Assembly: GCA_002811645.1 (NCBI GenBank)
Contig: PDIP01000032.1
Span: forward strand, 267,985 to 331,984
Length of the DNA stretch: 64,000 nt
Direction: 5' to 3'
Source: Corallochytrium limacisporum
Lineage: Eukaryota > Opisthokonta
Below the pieces are notes generated by a model. That model was given only the letters and a program-made list of their open reading frames with translations. It was not told the origin of the DNA and ran no database searches. Position 1 is the first letter of the stretch. Each line of letters starts with the position of its first letter. Shown in pieces: positions 1-9,469 of this stretch. The position numbers were made by a program, and so were the translations under genes.

Positions 1-688
1 AAATTCCCGGTGGTTTGGACGCGAACGTGCCTTTCTAGTTTGCGCCAGTTCCGACGCGCGACCATTTCCTAAGCCGGTAAACCAGGCAGCGGTAGGGAAA
101 TTTTCGTTGCGAGAACACATAACGGAAGAAACTGCAGACTCGGAATGGATTGCCAGGGACAACTGCTTCCGTGACTTCTGGGCCGGTGCAGTATCGGATA
201 GGGTCGAATTACACAGAATGCAAGGACAGGAGACCCGAGCGCTGTGCCGTCAATAGTCCCACAAAAGCCCCGTCTCCACCCTAACGTTGCGTCCCGTCGA
301 ACTATGCAATAACCTACGGGCTACGAAACTGCTATGATAGCCTCATACTTTAGTACAGGGTATCGTTCTGCGGCGCGGTGCTGGGCCCACCTGAGCAATT
401 CCCCCTATTTCCTTTATCTTTCTTAATATTTCTTGGACAAGGCGAGCACGGACGACCATACTACGACGAGTGGGGGCGGGATGAGACCTCTGCGTCCGGT
501 ACATCCCTACGCTAGCCTTGCGACCCGGCAACTATTTCACATATTGCCTATATGGATGGCTAGTGTACAACTCACAGTATGACCAGTGATCACGACACGT
601 AACTGAAAAGCAAGGCCAAGACCTAGTTAGTGTGATAATGGGAACGGTATAATTTGGGAAAACTAGGGTACCATAGGAACAAACCACT
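1..688. other. Non-coding 5' flank of the PH/LRR gene
   Basis: No reading frame here looks like a protein; the longest is a 62-codon minus-strand frame of random composition. The last few hundred bases should hold the promoter and 5' leader of the plus-strand gene starting at 689. A G-rich patch (tgggggcgggatg) lies near 470-483. I see no clear TATA box, RNA gene or repeat. Confidence 0.6.
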
Positions 689-3600
689 ATGGAATCACAA
701 GTAGACCCCGCGGTTGCGGAGGCACTTCAGCAGCTTGTAGGTGACCGTACGATCATTTACTCAGCTACTGTACGAGTAAGAGAGGAGGGCACGCACTCGA
801 ACTCGAGAAAAAGAGAGCGTATGCTTGGCAAAGCATTTGGTAAGAAGGGCCATCCCGAAGTGAAGCAGATGACGCTGTTGCTCACTCTTCTGCGAGTATA
901 TCTCATTAATAGCAACACGGGGAAGCCAGATATACAGTTTCAGTTGCTTGATCTGAAGAAAGTTTTCAGTCCGGACTATTCCGAGCCGCGCATAACGGAC
1001 GTTGGAAATGAAGAGTCAGGGAAGAGCAGAAAGAACAAGGACAAGGGCAAGCCTGCGTCTCAGCCCAGCAACTATCCTCTGGTTGTTCTACACATAGGTG
1101 AGGACGATGCACATCGAACTCTGATGATGGACATGACGTCTCCAACGGAGTGCGACACTTTTCTGTTGCATTTACGTGGCTGTTTCCGCCGTGCATTTGC
1201 AACCTATCCGTGGGATCCATGCTTGTGTTCATTTGACATTCGCCCGGTGGCGCGGAAGAACGCCTTGTCTGATGCATTGACAGCGCACTTTGGTTTTGAC
1301 TCTGAGGGTCAGAATGAGGATGATTTGAACAAGAACGACTCTGAGGAAAACCTCAACAGCATCGCCGACTGGTTCAGTGTGGAAAATAACTGCGGTGGAT
1401 GTGCATTGGCATATGCTGCTGTGTGCGATCATATGGGCCTTGCTGTCAATCCCGAGGTTGCCTGGGACTTGAACAATATTTACGGTGGTACAGCACGCCC
1501 TGCGCATCGGCGTCGGGCTTTCGATATGACAGACTTCGTCGGCAACGATACGGACACCTCGTCGACTGCGGTGCCGCTCATCCGTGCCATTGCCCTCTGC
1601 AACCATTTCACTAGCGTGGACTTGACGGGTTTGAAAGTGAACACTGAAATGCAAAAGGCTCTGGTAGCATTCTTTGCTAGCAATCAATCGATTGGCAAAG
1701 TCATATTAGACGAGATCACGACACCAAAGGACTTCTTTGCAGAAGTTGGTGATGCATGGCTGTCTAACAAAGACAGTTTCCTAACCGAATTGTCCATGGC
1801 GAACTGCTCTATTGATGAGCGGTCCTTTGCCATCATTTGCAAGGCCATTGCCAATAGCCCGGTACCTCTTCGTTCACTCAATGTTTCGAAATGCAAGCTC
1901 GGTCCAAAAAGCACTGCGCTAGTTCTCCAGGTTCTGAACAAGCAGCACAACCAGACCTTGCGATACTTGAACCTGTCGGGAAATGCTTTGGACAAGTGCA
2001 TGGATGAGCTAATGGAGCTTGTGAAGGTTTCTTCGTTGCTGACCAGCATCACTCTCCAGGACTGTAGCATTTTCATTCCGACGCTATTTGAGTCCCTGAT
2101 TCTGACTGATTTGCGGATGAACCATCTTGACCTGTCGAAGAACACTTTCCACAAGAAAGACAAATCCAACCGAAGGAGTGATAAGTCAGCGGCGGATCCG
2201 ACATGGGCATTTACTGAGTTCTTCACTCGCGTAACCAAATTGCGCTCTGTGAACTTCGGTTCTACAGGCATGCCGCTGCCATGGGTTCTCGAAATGCTTA
2301 AAGGTCTGAAGAATAACAACAAAGTGAAGTCTGTGAAGATCAATATCGAGAACAACAACTTGGGTCCGGAAGCAGGAGGTCAGCTGGGATACATGGTAGG
2401 CTTCAGTCACAATATTGAAGGTCTTGCCTTGGGACAGAATGCCCTCGATGAGCCTGGTTTGACAAAGTTCTTGCAGCCCTTGCGTAATGTAAACTTCCTC
2501 CGCAGCCTCAGTATTGACGAGAATATGGGCAAGGTACGCTCCAAGAACCGTGTGGACACCATTTTCAATCTGATGAAGTTTATTACCTCCGAATACTGCC
2601 GCTTGGAATACCTCTCTCTACGACATGCGCATTTGAAGGGTGATCTGGTTGTCGTCATTGATGCTCTGGGCGTCAACCATAGTATCAAAGTCTTCGATAT
2701 GACTGACAACCAATGTGGTGATTCGGGTGCACGCAGTCTTAGCAAGGCTCTCCAGGTGAACAATACCCTAGAATTGCTTCACATGGACGAAAACGATATT
2801 TCTATGAGCGGATACCGGGATCTTAAGATTGCTTTCAACCGGAACAAGTCTATTCGGGAATTGCCGATTCCTTTCAAAGACATCGAGAAGATTAAGAACG
2901 GAAGGACTGATTCATCAGCCGTATACCAACTCTTCCACGAGATCCAGGCTGAGGTTGCAGACAATGCTGCGAAGAGTTTCGGTCCAGAGTCTACCTTCTC
3001 CGGGGCCATCAAAGCGGGAGATATGAGCGGAGAACTGGATATCCGCGGGAATAGTTATGTTTTGCGTCTAAAGGAGATGGCATCGGAACTCCGTGAGCAT
3101 CTCATGACTCTTGAGCTTGAACCGCATATCAAAATGTATGTGACAGAGGCCGATCGCCAGGCTGTTTTATCTGTCGTCAAGGATTCTGAGCAATTCCACC
3201 AAATCACAGAGAGTCTGCAAAGCATGTGGCCCCGGATCATGGCATCTGTTGCGAGGGCTCTGCAAGAACGTCAAGACGATAATGCTGCTACCACACTAGA
3301 TGCCTGTGCCAACATTATCGAAGGCAGCCTCGAGAAGCTGCAGGACACCCTCAGCCCTCATTTCAATATCTTTGCACAGGATCAAGAATTCCTCCGCTCT
3401 CTACCTGACTTGGCCACAACGTACTGTGATGCGCTGGATGAAACCACTTTGCTGGGATTGGCGGTTAGTTCAGGATTGGGTAACAGAATCTTGAAGAGCA
3501 TTCGAGACACGGTGTCCACCGCGGTATTGGTGGTACAGCGGGCCATGTTTAAGAGGTTGGAATCAGAGTTTAGTCGGGTGTACCGTCTCCTGGAGAGCAG

Positions 3601-5098
3601 AGCTGATACCGCGGCGAAAGCAGAGACCCAGGGTACCATGTTGCAGATGTTTGCATCCACCACGGCTGCCAGGGCTAAGGTGCAAGAAACTCGCAAAACA
3701 ATCACGCGCCGCACTCGCAAGGATAGCGTATATGAACACATGGTGGACACTGTGGGTTCCATGCGCATGACGTACCCAGGTGCCTCAGGCCAAGACAACG
3801 CAACTCTGGCCGCCCCGGTAACAGGGAGCACAGTTGCCGCTGCCACTGCACCAGCGTCACCGATGGAACGTGACCGTCGATACCAAACCAAACTACCTGC
3901 CGTTACCCAGTCCAACGAAAGTCTCATGTCAGATGACCTAAAAGATGCGGCCCTTGCTGTGAAGGATGACCTAGAGAAGCAAGTGGCTGCTGAACGAGAA
4001 GCACAGTCAGCGCATGTACAGAACACAACCTACGACGAGGCAGACGAACCGGTCTTTGCCACAGCCGCAGCTCTTACTAGTGCCAGTTTGCCGGCTCCAC
4101 CGGATACATCTCAGAAACCGACCCTTAAGGGTAGTATTTCTCTACCAGAGCCCCCGGAGCCGTTGTATGACATTCCAATGAAACCAGCAAGGCAAAGCAA
4201 TCATGGCACAGTCGGGATGACGGCGTCACGTATGTCTCTACCCGAAGAAGACCCCTCTGAGGAGGAGCAGGCAGCTGCCGTCGATTCCCTCAATGATACT
4301 CGGGCCAGCGTTAACAGTGACGACAACACAACTCCCCTCAGACCCAGCCGTCGTCCGCGGGCGGCTACCGCCGGATCGAATCAGCCTACGCGGCACATGC
4401 TTGGGCAATCTATGGACGAAGATGATATTCAGAATGCCATGAGCCAGGCGGATGGTTCAGGTGCACCTCGTCATCCGGCAAGGCCGTCTCGTAGTCAGAC
4501 TGTCACATCGATGACAGCGCAAGAGGTGGAGGCCGCGACGGGTGCCCGAAAACCGTCCTGGGCGGGCCCCGCTGTGCCCACCAGCCCTCCTCCAGCGATA
4601 CCCGAGAATCCGGACAGCCCCAGGCGACGTGGCCACGACCGCACGCTCTCGATGCCAACTTGGAACCAGCGTGATCTGAGCCCCGGCAAGCGTCTGCCAG
4701 AGCCGCCAAATCAGGCTCCGCCCCCGCCTCCGAAGACTCGAAATAGCATTGAAAGTACCAGTCCGGCAAGTGGCGGTAGTGCGACGCGAAGACAGCAATC
4801 AACTTCGGACTCGAGCGCAGATCTTGCCGCAGCTGCTAAGGCTGCTCAGGCGAGCTACGTTCCTCCAGGAGCGGGTGCACACCCCGCGCGTCCACGGCGT
4901 CGGCCGGATCATAGCCGGGAAAATTCCGTGGACACTAAACAGATTTCGTCGGATCCACCATCCGGCAATGCCACGTCCAGCCCGAACTACGAGAGTGAGG
5001 AGTTCTATGATGCTGAAGCCAGCTCACCACCACCGGTGGTACCGAAGCCAACGAAGAAGCTGCCCCCTGGCGCAGTCGCCATTCCCGGCATGTTTTAG
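689..5098 (+). CDS. PH-domain leucine-rich-repeat protein, CARMIL-like
   Basis: A 1469-residue protein with the architecture of CARMIL-type actin regulators, which bind membrane and capping protein at sites of actin assembly. What is seen: an N-terminal PH-like region (about residues 15-190) with an internal Lys/Glu-rich loop; a linker; then ribonuclease-inhibitor-type leucine-rich repeats from about 290 to 790, with repeated motifs such as LRYLNLSGNAL, LELLHMDENDIS and IKVFDMTDNQCGDSGA. A helical segment follows (about 800-1060), then a long disordered tail rich in Pro, Arg and Ser with SH3-type motifs (APPPPPKTR, PPPVVPKPTKKLPPG). The start is the first ATG of the frame and the PH region follows directly. 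I could not find the diagnostic capping-protein-binding consensus, so CARMIL orthology is inferred from domain order. Its stop lies 84 bp from the stop of convergent COQ9. Confidence 0.75.
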   Translation: MESQVDPAVAEALQQLVGDRTIIYSATVRVREEGTHSNSRKRERMLGKAFGKKGHPEVKQMTLLLTLLRVYLINSNTGKPDIQFQLLDLKKVFSPDYSEPRITDVGNEESGKSRKNKDKGKPASQPSNYPLVVLHIGEDDAHRTLMMDMTSPTECDTFLLHLRGCFRRAFATYPWDPCLCSFDIRPVARKNALSDALTAHFGFDSEGQNEDDLNKNDSEENLNSIADWFSVENNCGGCALAYAAVCDHMGLAVNPEVAWDLNNIYGGTARPAHRRRAFDMTDFVGNDTDTSSTAVPLIRAIALCNHFTSVDLTGLKVNTEMQKALVAFFASNQSIGKVILDEITTPKDFFAEVGDAWLSNKDSFLTELSMANCSIDERSFAIICKAIANSPVPLRSLNVSKCKLGPKSTALVLQVLNKQHNQTLRYLNLSGNALDKCMDELMELVKVSSLLTSITLQDCSIFIPTLFESLILTDLRMNHLDLSKNTFHKKDKSNRRSDKSAADPTWAFTEFFTRVTKLRSVNFGSTGMPLPWVLEMLKGLKNNNKVKSVKINIENNNLGPEAGGQLGYMVGFSHNIEGLALGQNALDEPGLTKFLQPLRNVNFLRSLSIDENMGKVRSKNRVDTIFNLMKFITSEYCRLEYLSLRHAHLKGDLVVVIDALGVNHSIKVFDMTDNQCGDSGARSLSKALQVNNTLELLHMDENDISMSGYRDLKIAFNRNKSIRELPIPFKDIEKIKNGRTDSSAVYQLFHEIQAEVADNAAKSFGPESTFSGAIKAGDMSGELDIRGNSYVLRLKEMASELREHLMTLELEPHIKMYVTEADRQAVLSVVKDSEQFHQITESLQSMWPRIMASVARALQERQDDNAATTLDACANIIEGSLEKLQDTLSPHFNIFAQDQEFLRSLPDLATTYCDALDETTLLGLAVSSGLGNRILKSIRDTVSTAVLVVQRAMFKRLESEFSRVYRLLESRADTAAKAETQGTMLQMFASTTAARAKVQETRKTITRRTRKDSVYEHMVDTVGSMRMTYPGASGQDNATLAAPVTGSTVAAATAPASPMERDRRYQTKLPAVTQSNESLMSDDLKDAALAVKDDLEKQVAAEREAQSAHVQNTTYDEADEPVFATAAALTSASLPAPPDTSQKPTLKGSISLPEPPEPLYDIPMKPARQSNHGTVGMTASRMSLPEEDPSEEEQAAAVDSLNDTRASVNSDDNTTPLRPSRRPRAATAGSNQPTRHMLGQSMDEDDIQNAMSQADGSGAPRHPARPSRSQTVTSMTAQEVEAATGARKPSWAGPAVPTSPPPAIPENPDSPRRRGHDRTLSMPTWNQRDLSPGKRLPEPPNQAPPPPPKTRNSIESTSPASGGSATRRQQSTSDSSADLAAAAKAAQASYVPPGAGAHPARPRRRPDHSRENSVDTKQISSDPPSGNATSSPNYESEEFYDAEASSPPPVVPKPTKKLPPGAVAIPGMF

Positions 5099-5182
5099 AG
5101 AAGACAAACTCGTTTAATAGAAAACTTTTGCAAGGGTTGTGAGTCCATATCAAGAACTTGTGAGCAAGAGGGAACCCCATGC

Positions 5183-6001
5183 TCATGTACGATCGTCGCG
5201 TCTCCGCATAGCGCTCATCAAGGACGTCCAGAGTCCCTGGGCATTCGCAGCAAAGGCCCCGCCCAGGAGCTCTCCTTGGTCTTTGAGGTTCGCCATCGCT
5301 GCCATACCACTAACGCGATTCCGTAGGAAGGCCAGGGTATCTCGATATCCTTCACTTCGATCCTGCAGCATAAATGTTTCCGAGATGGTGTAAACAGCTG
5401 CCGTTGATCCACGCTTAACGTACCAATCCATTTCGATTGAGTCGTCGCCCATCTCCCGCCAAATGTCGTCAACCATATCCTGAAGCATCTGCAAGGCCCG
5501 GGATGCGTTCTGTGGCTGGATCATCAATGCCATACCATCCTGCCAGTGAGCCATATACGGCTCATTGAGCAGTAATCTACTGCTCAGGGCCTGGTAGATC
5601 TGCTGGTCCCGGCGCTTGGTGGGGAAATCAGGGTCGGCCCTGAGTTCCTGTAGCATGAGCTCATTGTTGCGCAGGACAATTTCCTCCGCAACCTCGACCA
5701 CACCGTTGCCAATGATGCCGTGAGCGGCGGGGCTGAACTTCAATTCCTCGACTGCAGTGCTGATCAGCTTATCGGTAAAGCCGTACTCCGGTAGCAGTTC
5801 GATGGACTTGTCCAGGATCTGTTCACGGACGCTGCTGCCATTGCTGCTGTCGCTGTTGCTACCATTGACGTCATCTTTGTGGACCACCCGAGAGGATCCA
5901 AAATGGCGGCGCGTAGCCAAGACAACAGGTCGTGCAGTTGTCAGTTGAAAGCCTTTCTTTACCGTTCCAAGGAGAACAACATTTCTGCGCAATGCCAACA
6001 T
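5183..6001 (-). CDS. COQ9: Ubiquinone biosynthesis protein COQ9
   Basis: A 272-residue mitochondrial protein. COQ9 proteins bind lipid and support the Coq7 hydroxylase in the matrix-side coenzyme Q synthesis complex. Residues 1-35 are rich in Arg, Leu, Thr and Ser without acidic residues, as in a mitochondrial presequence. The mature part starts with the TetR-like helical region (REQILDKSIELLPEYGFTDK, from residue 59) and continues with the family hallmark around 191-216 (MDWYVKRGSTAAVYTISETF, then MLQDRS). Length fits the family. The first ATG is chosen because it supplies the targeting peptide. The stop codon is 84 bp from that of the convergent PH/LRR gene, so the two 3' UTRs probably overlap. 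Confidence 0.93.
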   Translation of the reverse strand: MLALRRNVVLLGTVKKGFQLTTARPVVLATRRHFGSSRVVHKDDVNGSNSDSSNGSSVREQILDKSIELLPEYGFTDKLISTAVEELKFSPAAHGIIGNGVVEVAEEIVLRNNELMLQELRADPDFPTKRRDQQIYQALSSRLLLNEPYMAHWQDGMALMIQPQNASRALQMLQDMVDDIWREMGDDSIEMDWYVKRGSTAAVYTISETFMLQDRSEGYRDTLAFLRNRVSGMAAMANLKDQGELLGGAFAANAQGLWTSLMSAMRRRDDRT

Positions 6002-6444
6002 TGTGCCTTTCGTGCGGAAGATTATGAAGATGAATCCTCTACTGTTTTGTGCTATGCTCCCAATCCTTGTTAACTACACCGCACAAATTGTCATTTCAAA
6101 GTATACAACTATCACATCAAGTTCTGGACTTCGTCACTGTTTTCTTGTTTGGGATCTAAAATAGCCGTAAGCTCGGTACGTCAGCCAAGAATTTCCCGGT
6201 GAGGACCGTCATCCGGTTGTACTGGGTTTGCAGTTGAGAACGCACACCACCGCACATTCCCGTTTCGGCCCGCCGTCGGGCGGGAGGGGGGCTGAGTGGG
6301 GTGGCGATTGCTAGCCTCGAGAAGTGGGAAGGGAAACCAAGCACACGAAGACAAAGTCATCAGTGCTGCGAATGAGGATGCTAAGATTTCTCTATTCTCT
6401 TTTGTGCTAATGGGCATTGAAAATCGGTTCTACTGCAGTATTCT
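6002..6444 (-). promoter_or_regulatory. Upstream region of COQ9, with GGGAGGGG box
   Basis: This 443-bp spacer separates the COQ9 start from the 3' end of the BRCT gene, both on the minus strand. It must hold the COQ9 promoter and the BRCT-gene 3' UTR. A G-rich segment (6280-6300) contains GGGAGGGG at 6282-6289, also present in several other upstream regions of this window. No coding frame is convincing. Confidence 0.5.
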
Positions 6445-8742
6445 TCAGTCCACACGGCGTTTCTTCATACTGCGTGGAGGATCCAGGTGGTCCGAGTGGA
6501 AGTCGCACCTCTGGACCAAGCCACTTCGCAATAGGAACTCCACATCAAAGATGACGGCAGCGGATCCGAGGTGCTTCTGGATCCATTCCCAATCCTCCTC
6601 AGAACCAATGATCACCACAGAGGGCTGATGATTTGTAATGTTGGTGCATTCCCTTAAATTGATTGGTAAAGTTTTCACATTCTCAATGAGGGTGCCGCCA
6701 CCGGCCTCGATCACGGGCTTCAACTCCTCCGCTGATGGGCCTGTGTTGGGACAAACGAAGAATTGAAGACCACCAAATACGCGATGGCCACAACGGGCCT
6801 TAGCAACTGCTTCACTCAGGTTGAACTTGAACTGTTGCTCCTTCTCTGGATCGTGAAGCAAGAACGGTTCCTCGTCCAGGAGACTCTTATCCCGGCCCGA
6901 CCGCAGGATCCAATTCGGATGCACAATGGTCAGACCGCGGGAGACCGCCACGAGAAACTTGGACGTTCGAATAATTTCCTTTGCCACGAGGTGCGTTGCC
7001 TGGCTCACATCAGCGACCACCTGACACTCCAAATCCTCACGGGCCAGCTTGAGCAGAGGCTGTACTTCCTTTTTTGTCATGGCCGTAAAGATGAGGTGCG
7101 GTTGTTTCTTTGTCAATCTCTTCCGAAGGGCGGCGTTCGGGTACCGCTCTGGGCTCTTGGAAGCCGCAGTTGACTTAGTCGGAGGGATAGCTGTCAACGG
7201 CTGCGGTGCAAAGAGATCATGGGGCGTGGGGTCCGTACGCTGACGGTATGGACTAATGTCACCGGTTCCCTTGTCAATATTTGCCGCCACAGGGGGTGGC
7301 TCTACTACCACAGTCGGCCTTGGGGTCAGTCCGTATTCAGTCTCGTCCGGTATGGACCAAGTGTCGAGTGCCGTCTTGACCCAGTCGCTGGACACGACCT
7401 TGATACCCCACTGTTTTGCCTTTTCGTACTTTGCACCTGTTGGCCTTAAGGCAACTAAGTGCGTGTGATTCTTCGTGAGAACACCCGTGTAACGGACATT
7501 CATGATCCGCAACATGTCCTTCACATCTTCACGGGTTTGCTTTTCGAATCCTGTGATAGTAACATACAGTTCAGTTGCACCCGGCACACCGTTTCGCGAC
7601 GGCATTGGCCGATATAAGGGACTCATATCTTGATTCAGCAATGTGTTTGTTGATACACAATCTGACAGATACGACGGCGTGATCATCAAACAGCTGGCTT
7701 GCTTGGCATCCTTTGCGTTTGTAGAGTCCATAAAGGTAGTCACGAAAATATCACAAGATTGTGAAGCGAATTCATCCATGACCACCGCACCGTGTGACTC
7801 CAGCATGCCCCGCCATAGTCGCCTCAAGGGTGCGTTACCCTGGTGATCATCGGGGTCAATATAGGCTACGTGCCCGCCAAAGAGACCATTCTCGATGATG
7901 TACGCCCTGTCGCTACTGCAGTCTTCGCGATCTTTGGCTTTCAAACCAAGGGCTTCATTGTGTTCTGTAACACGCTGTGTACTATGTTGAGGGAGGGTAC
8001 CGTTCACAGCGATATGACTAGCGACCGCATCTGTATTGGTCATCGTTCCCGTTCGGATCCAAAGCACACCAGGTCCATTGGTCACAGCATCGCGATGATT
8101 CCACTTTATGGTACCTAAAACAACCTTAGATATCCATTCCGGAGTCACTATCGCGCGACAAGGTCCCTCTTCTTTCCTTATTACCTCCCATAAACTCTGT
8201 CCTGCAAGCTTTTGGGCAATCACCACATCTGTCTTCTTCCATGGCTCGTCTTCTTTGTCGTCTTCGGTCTCATCTCCAATGATTACAGAACCGGCTTGAT
8301 GCAGTTGGAGCACAGCTTTCAAACGCTGCACGGTATCCGCTGCCATGTCACTGTTTCCAACCAGTTGTGGATGTATCCCAAAAGACATTCGCTGGAAACA
8401 GCCCTTAGGCATGACCCGATAGTCATTTAAAGGCAGTGCCTTTCCAATCTCCATGGAGTCTTCCACCCAGCTGCTCTGGATCACAGGAATCTGCGCGAGC
8501 CAACAACTGTCTACTTCCTGAAACTCCAAATGGTCCGCGAGGCAGATGCAACGAACGAATGTGGCAGAATCTTCCTTTGCTGCGACTAACGCCGCCATGT
8601 TGTGAATTCTTGACGCCCCACCCGCTCTCATATGTTTGATGCATGTCAAGAGTTCGTCGTTGCCTTGGCTGGCTGCGTTCTCCAGATCCGGTACAAAGAC
8701 CTTGAGGTTCCGGAAGATTTGCTTTGATGAGTCGGTGCTCAT
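6445..8742 (-). CDS. BRC1: Six-BRCT DNA-damage scaffold, Brc1/Rtt107/PTIP type
   Basis: A 765-residue protein with BRCT modules at about 8-108, 112-215, 285-372, 389-468, 546-630 and 649-745. The conserved late tryptophan is visible in several (SSWVED, W92; PEWISK, W203; SDWVKT, W454; PNWILR, W611); BRCT3 has Tyr there instead. Four N-terminal BRCTs, a disordered Pro/Thr-rich linker (469-545) and a C-terminal pair is the layout of Brc1, Rtt107 and PTIP. In those proteins the C-terminal pair reads phosphorylated histone H2A and the N-terminal set recruits Smc5/6 and nucleases at stalled forks. The segment after BRCT3 (MSPLYRPMPSRNG) also fits. The first ATG is used because BRCT1 begins about eight residues later. 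Its start lies only 32 bp downstream of the stop of the preceding same-strand gene. TopBP1/Dpb11 is the main alternative. Confidence 0.82.
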   Translation of the reverse strand: MSTDSSKQIFRNLKVFVPDLENAASQGNDELLTCIKHMRAGGASRIHNMAALVAAKEDSATFVRCICLADHLEFQEVDSCWLAQIPVIQSSWVEDSMEIGKALPLNDYRVMPKGCFQRMSFGIHPQLVGNSDMAADTVQRLKAVLQLHQAGSVIIGDETEDDKEDEPWKKTDVVIAQKLAGQSLWEVIRKEEGPCRAIVTPEWISKVVLGTIKWNHRDAVTNGPGVLWIRTGTMTNTDAVASHIAVNGTLPQHSTQRVTEHNEALGLKAKDREDCSSDRAYIIENGLFGGHVAYIDPDDHQGNAPLRRLWRGMLESHGAVVMDEFASQSCDIFVTTFMDSTNAKDAKQASCLMITPSYLSDCVSTNTLLNQDMSPLYRPMPSRNGVPGATELYVTITGFEKQTREDVKDMLRIMNVRYTGVLTKNHTHLVALRPTGAKYEKAKQWGIKVVSSDWVKTALDTWSIPDETEYGLTPRPTVVVEPPPVAANIDKGTGDISPYRQRTDPTPHDLFAPQPLTAIPPTKSTAASKSPERYPNAALRKRLTKKQPHLIFTAMTKKEVQPLLKLAREDLECQVVADVSQATHLVAKEIIRTSKFLVAVSRGLTIVHPNWILRSGRDKSLLDEEPFLLHDPEKEQQFKFNLSEAVAKARCGHRVFGGLQFFVCPNTGPSAEELKPVIEAGGGTLIENVKTLPINLRECTNITNHQPSVVIIGSEEDWEWIQKHLGSAAVIFDVEFLLRSGLVQRCDFHSDHLDPPRSMKKRRVD

Positions 8743-8774
8743 ATTGAACGACTCTTGCTACGAATCCCGATTAC

Positions 8775-9035
8775 TTATGACCACTTCGAACCATGGACTT
8801 TCTTCTCGTCTCCAGTGACTGTATCCAATCCAACCTGCTTGAACTCCAGCAAATTCTTATCTTGCTGCCTAATGGCCTTTTTGCGGTCACGTTTCTTTGC
8901 CTTTTCAGGTTTTGGAATGCTGTACAGAATCAGTGACGCTGTTGCCATAAAAGCTGAGGTGTAGATCCAAAACTTATCTCCACCGGAACGACTAGCCCAA
9001 AATTTCTTTAGCTCAGCACGAGCACCGTCCAACAT
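8775..9035 (-). CDS. Small single-span membrane protein, unknown
   Basis: An 86-residue frame with one hydrophobic span (about residues 22-40, FWIYTSAFMATASLILYSI), preceded by a short amphipathic stretch and followed by a very basic segment (KPEKAKKRDRKKAIRQQDK). I do not recognise the family. The charge pattern would suit a small mitochondrial inner-membrane protein with a matrix-facing basic tail, but that is inference. It looks real: its composition is protein-like, a complete hydrophobic span is kept, and it lies in line with the neighbouring genes. Its stop is only 32 bp upstream of the BRCT-gene ATG on the same strand, which leaves almost no room for a separate terminator and promoter. 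Confidence 0.62.
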   Translation of the reverse strand: MLDGARAELKKFWASRSGGDKFWIYTSAFMATASLILYSIPKPEKAKKRDRKKAIRQQDKNLLEFKQVGLDTVTGDEKKVHGSKWS

Positions 9036-9469
9036 TGTTCTGTTTACGTGTTGGCAGACCCGGCAGGCATGGCCTAGATCCTAGTCACACTTTTCCCTTT
9101 ATCCGTCTCCAACCTTACAACGTAAACGTAACGTTTCGCATGACTTTATGCAAGAAAGAGATACTGAGCGTATCCGTCCCAAGTACCAAAGCACGCCACC
9201 CTCGCAAGAGACTAGGCGCCCCTCCCTGCCCAAACACGACCCCACGGCGGGGAGGGGAGCGGCTTATAGCGTCGGAATGACGGGGTACACACGAAGGGAG
9301 GTATTGGCGGAGCACGAGCGCCAATTCGATGGAACGCATGGCGGATAGGCAACATGGGTGATCACGGACAGGAGAACCTACTGGCTTCTGAGATTGGTGT
9401 ATACATAGAACGTTTTGCTTTCTGCATGTTTCTTTATTTAGTATTTGGCGATTGGGGCAAGACGCTTAC
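9036..9469 (-). promoter_or_regulatory. Upstream region of the 86-residue gene, with GGGAGGGG and TTATAG
   Basis: A 434-bp non-coding stretch between the end of the GDPase gene and the start of the small membrane-protein gene. It contains GGGAGGGG at 9250-9257 on the plus strand, followed by AGCGGCTTATAGC. A similar arrangement (GGGAGGGGGAGCGACTTCATAGCC) sits upstream of the GDPase gene at 11322. If the downstream pair is dicistronic, this is the only promoter serving both genes. Confidence 0.5.
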
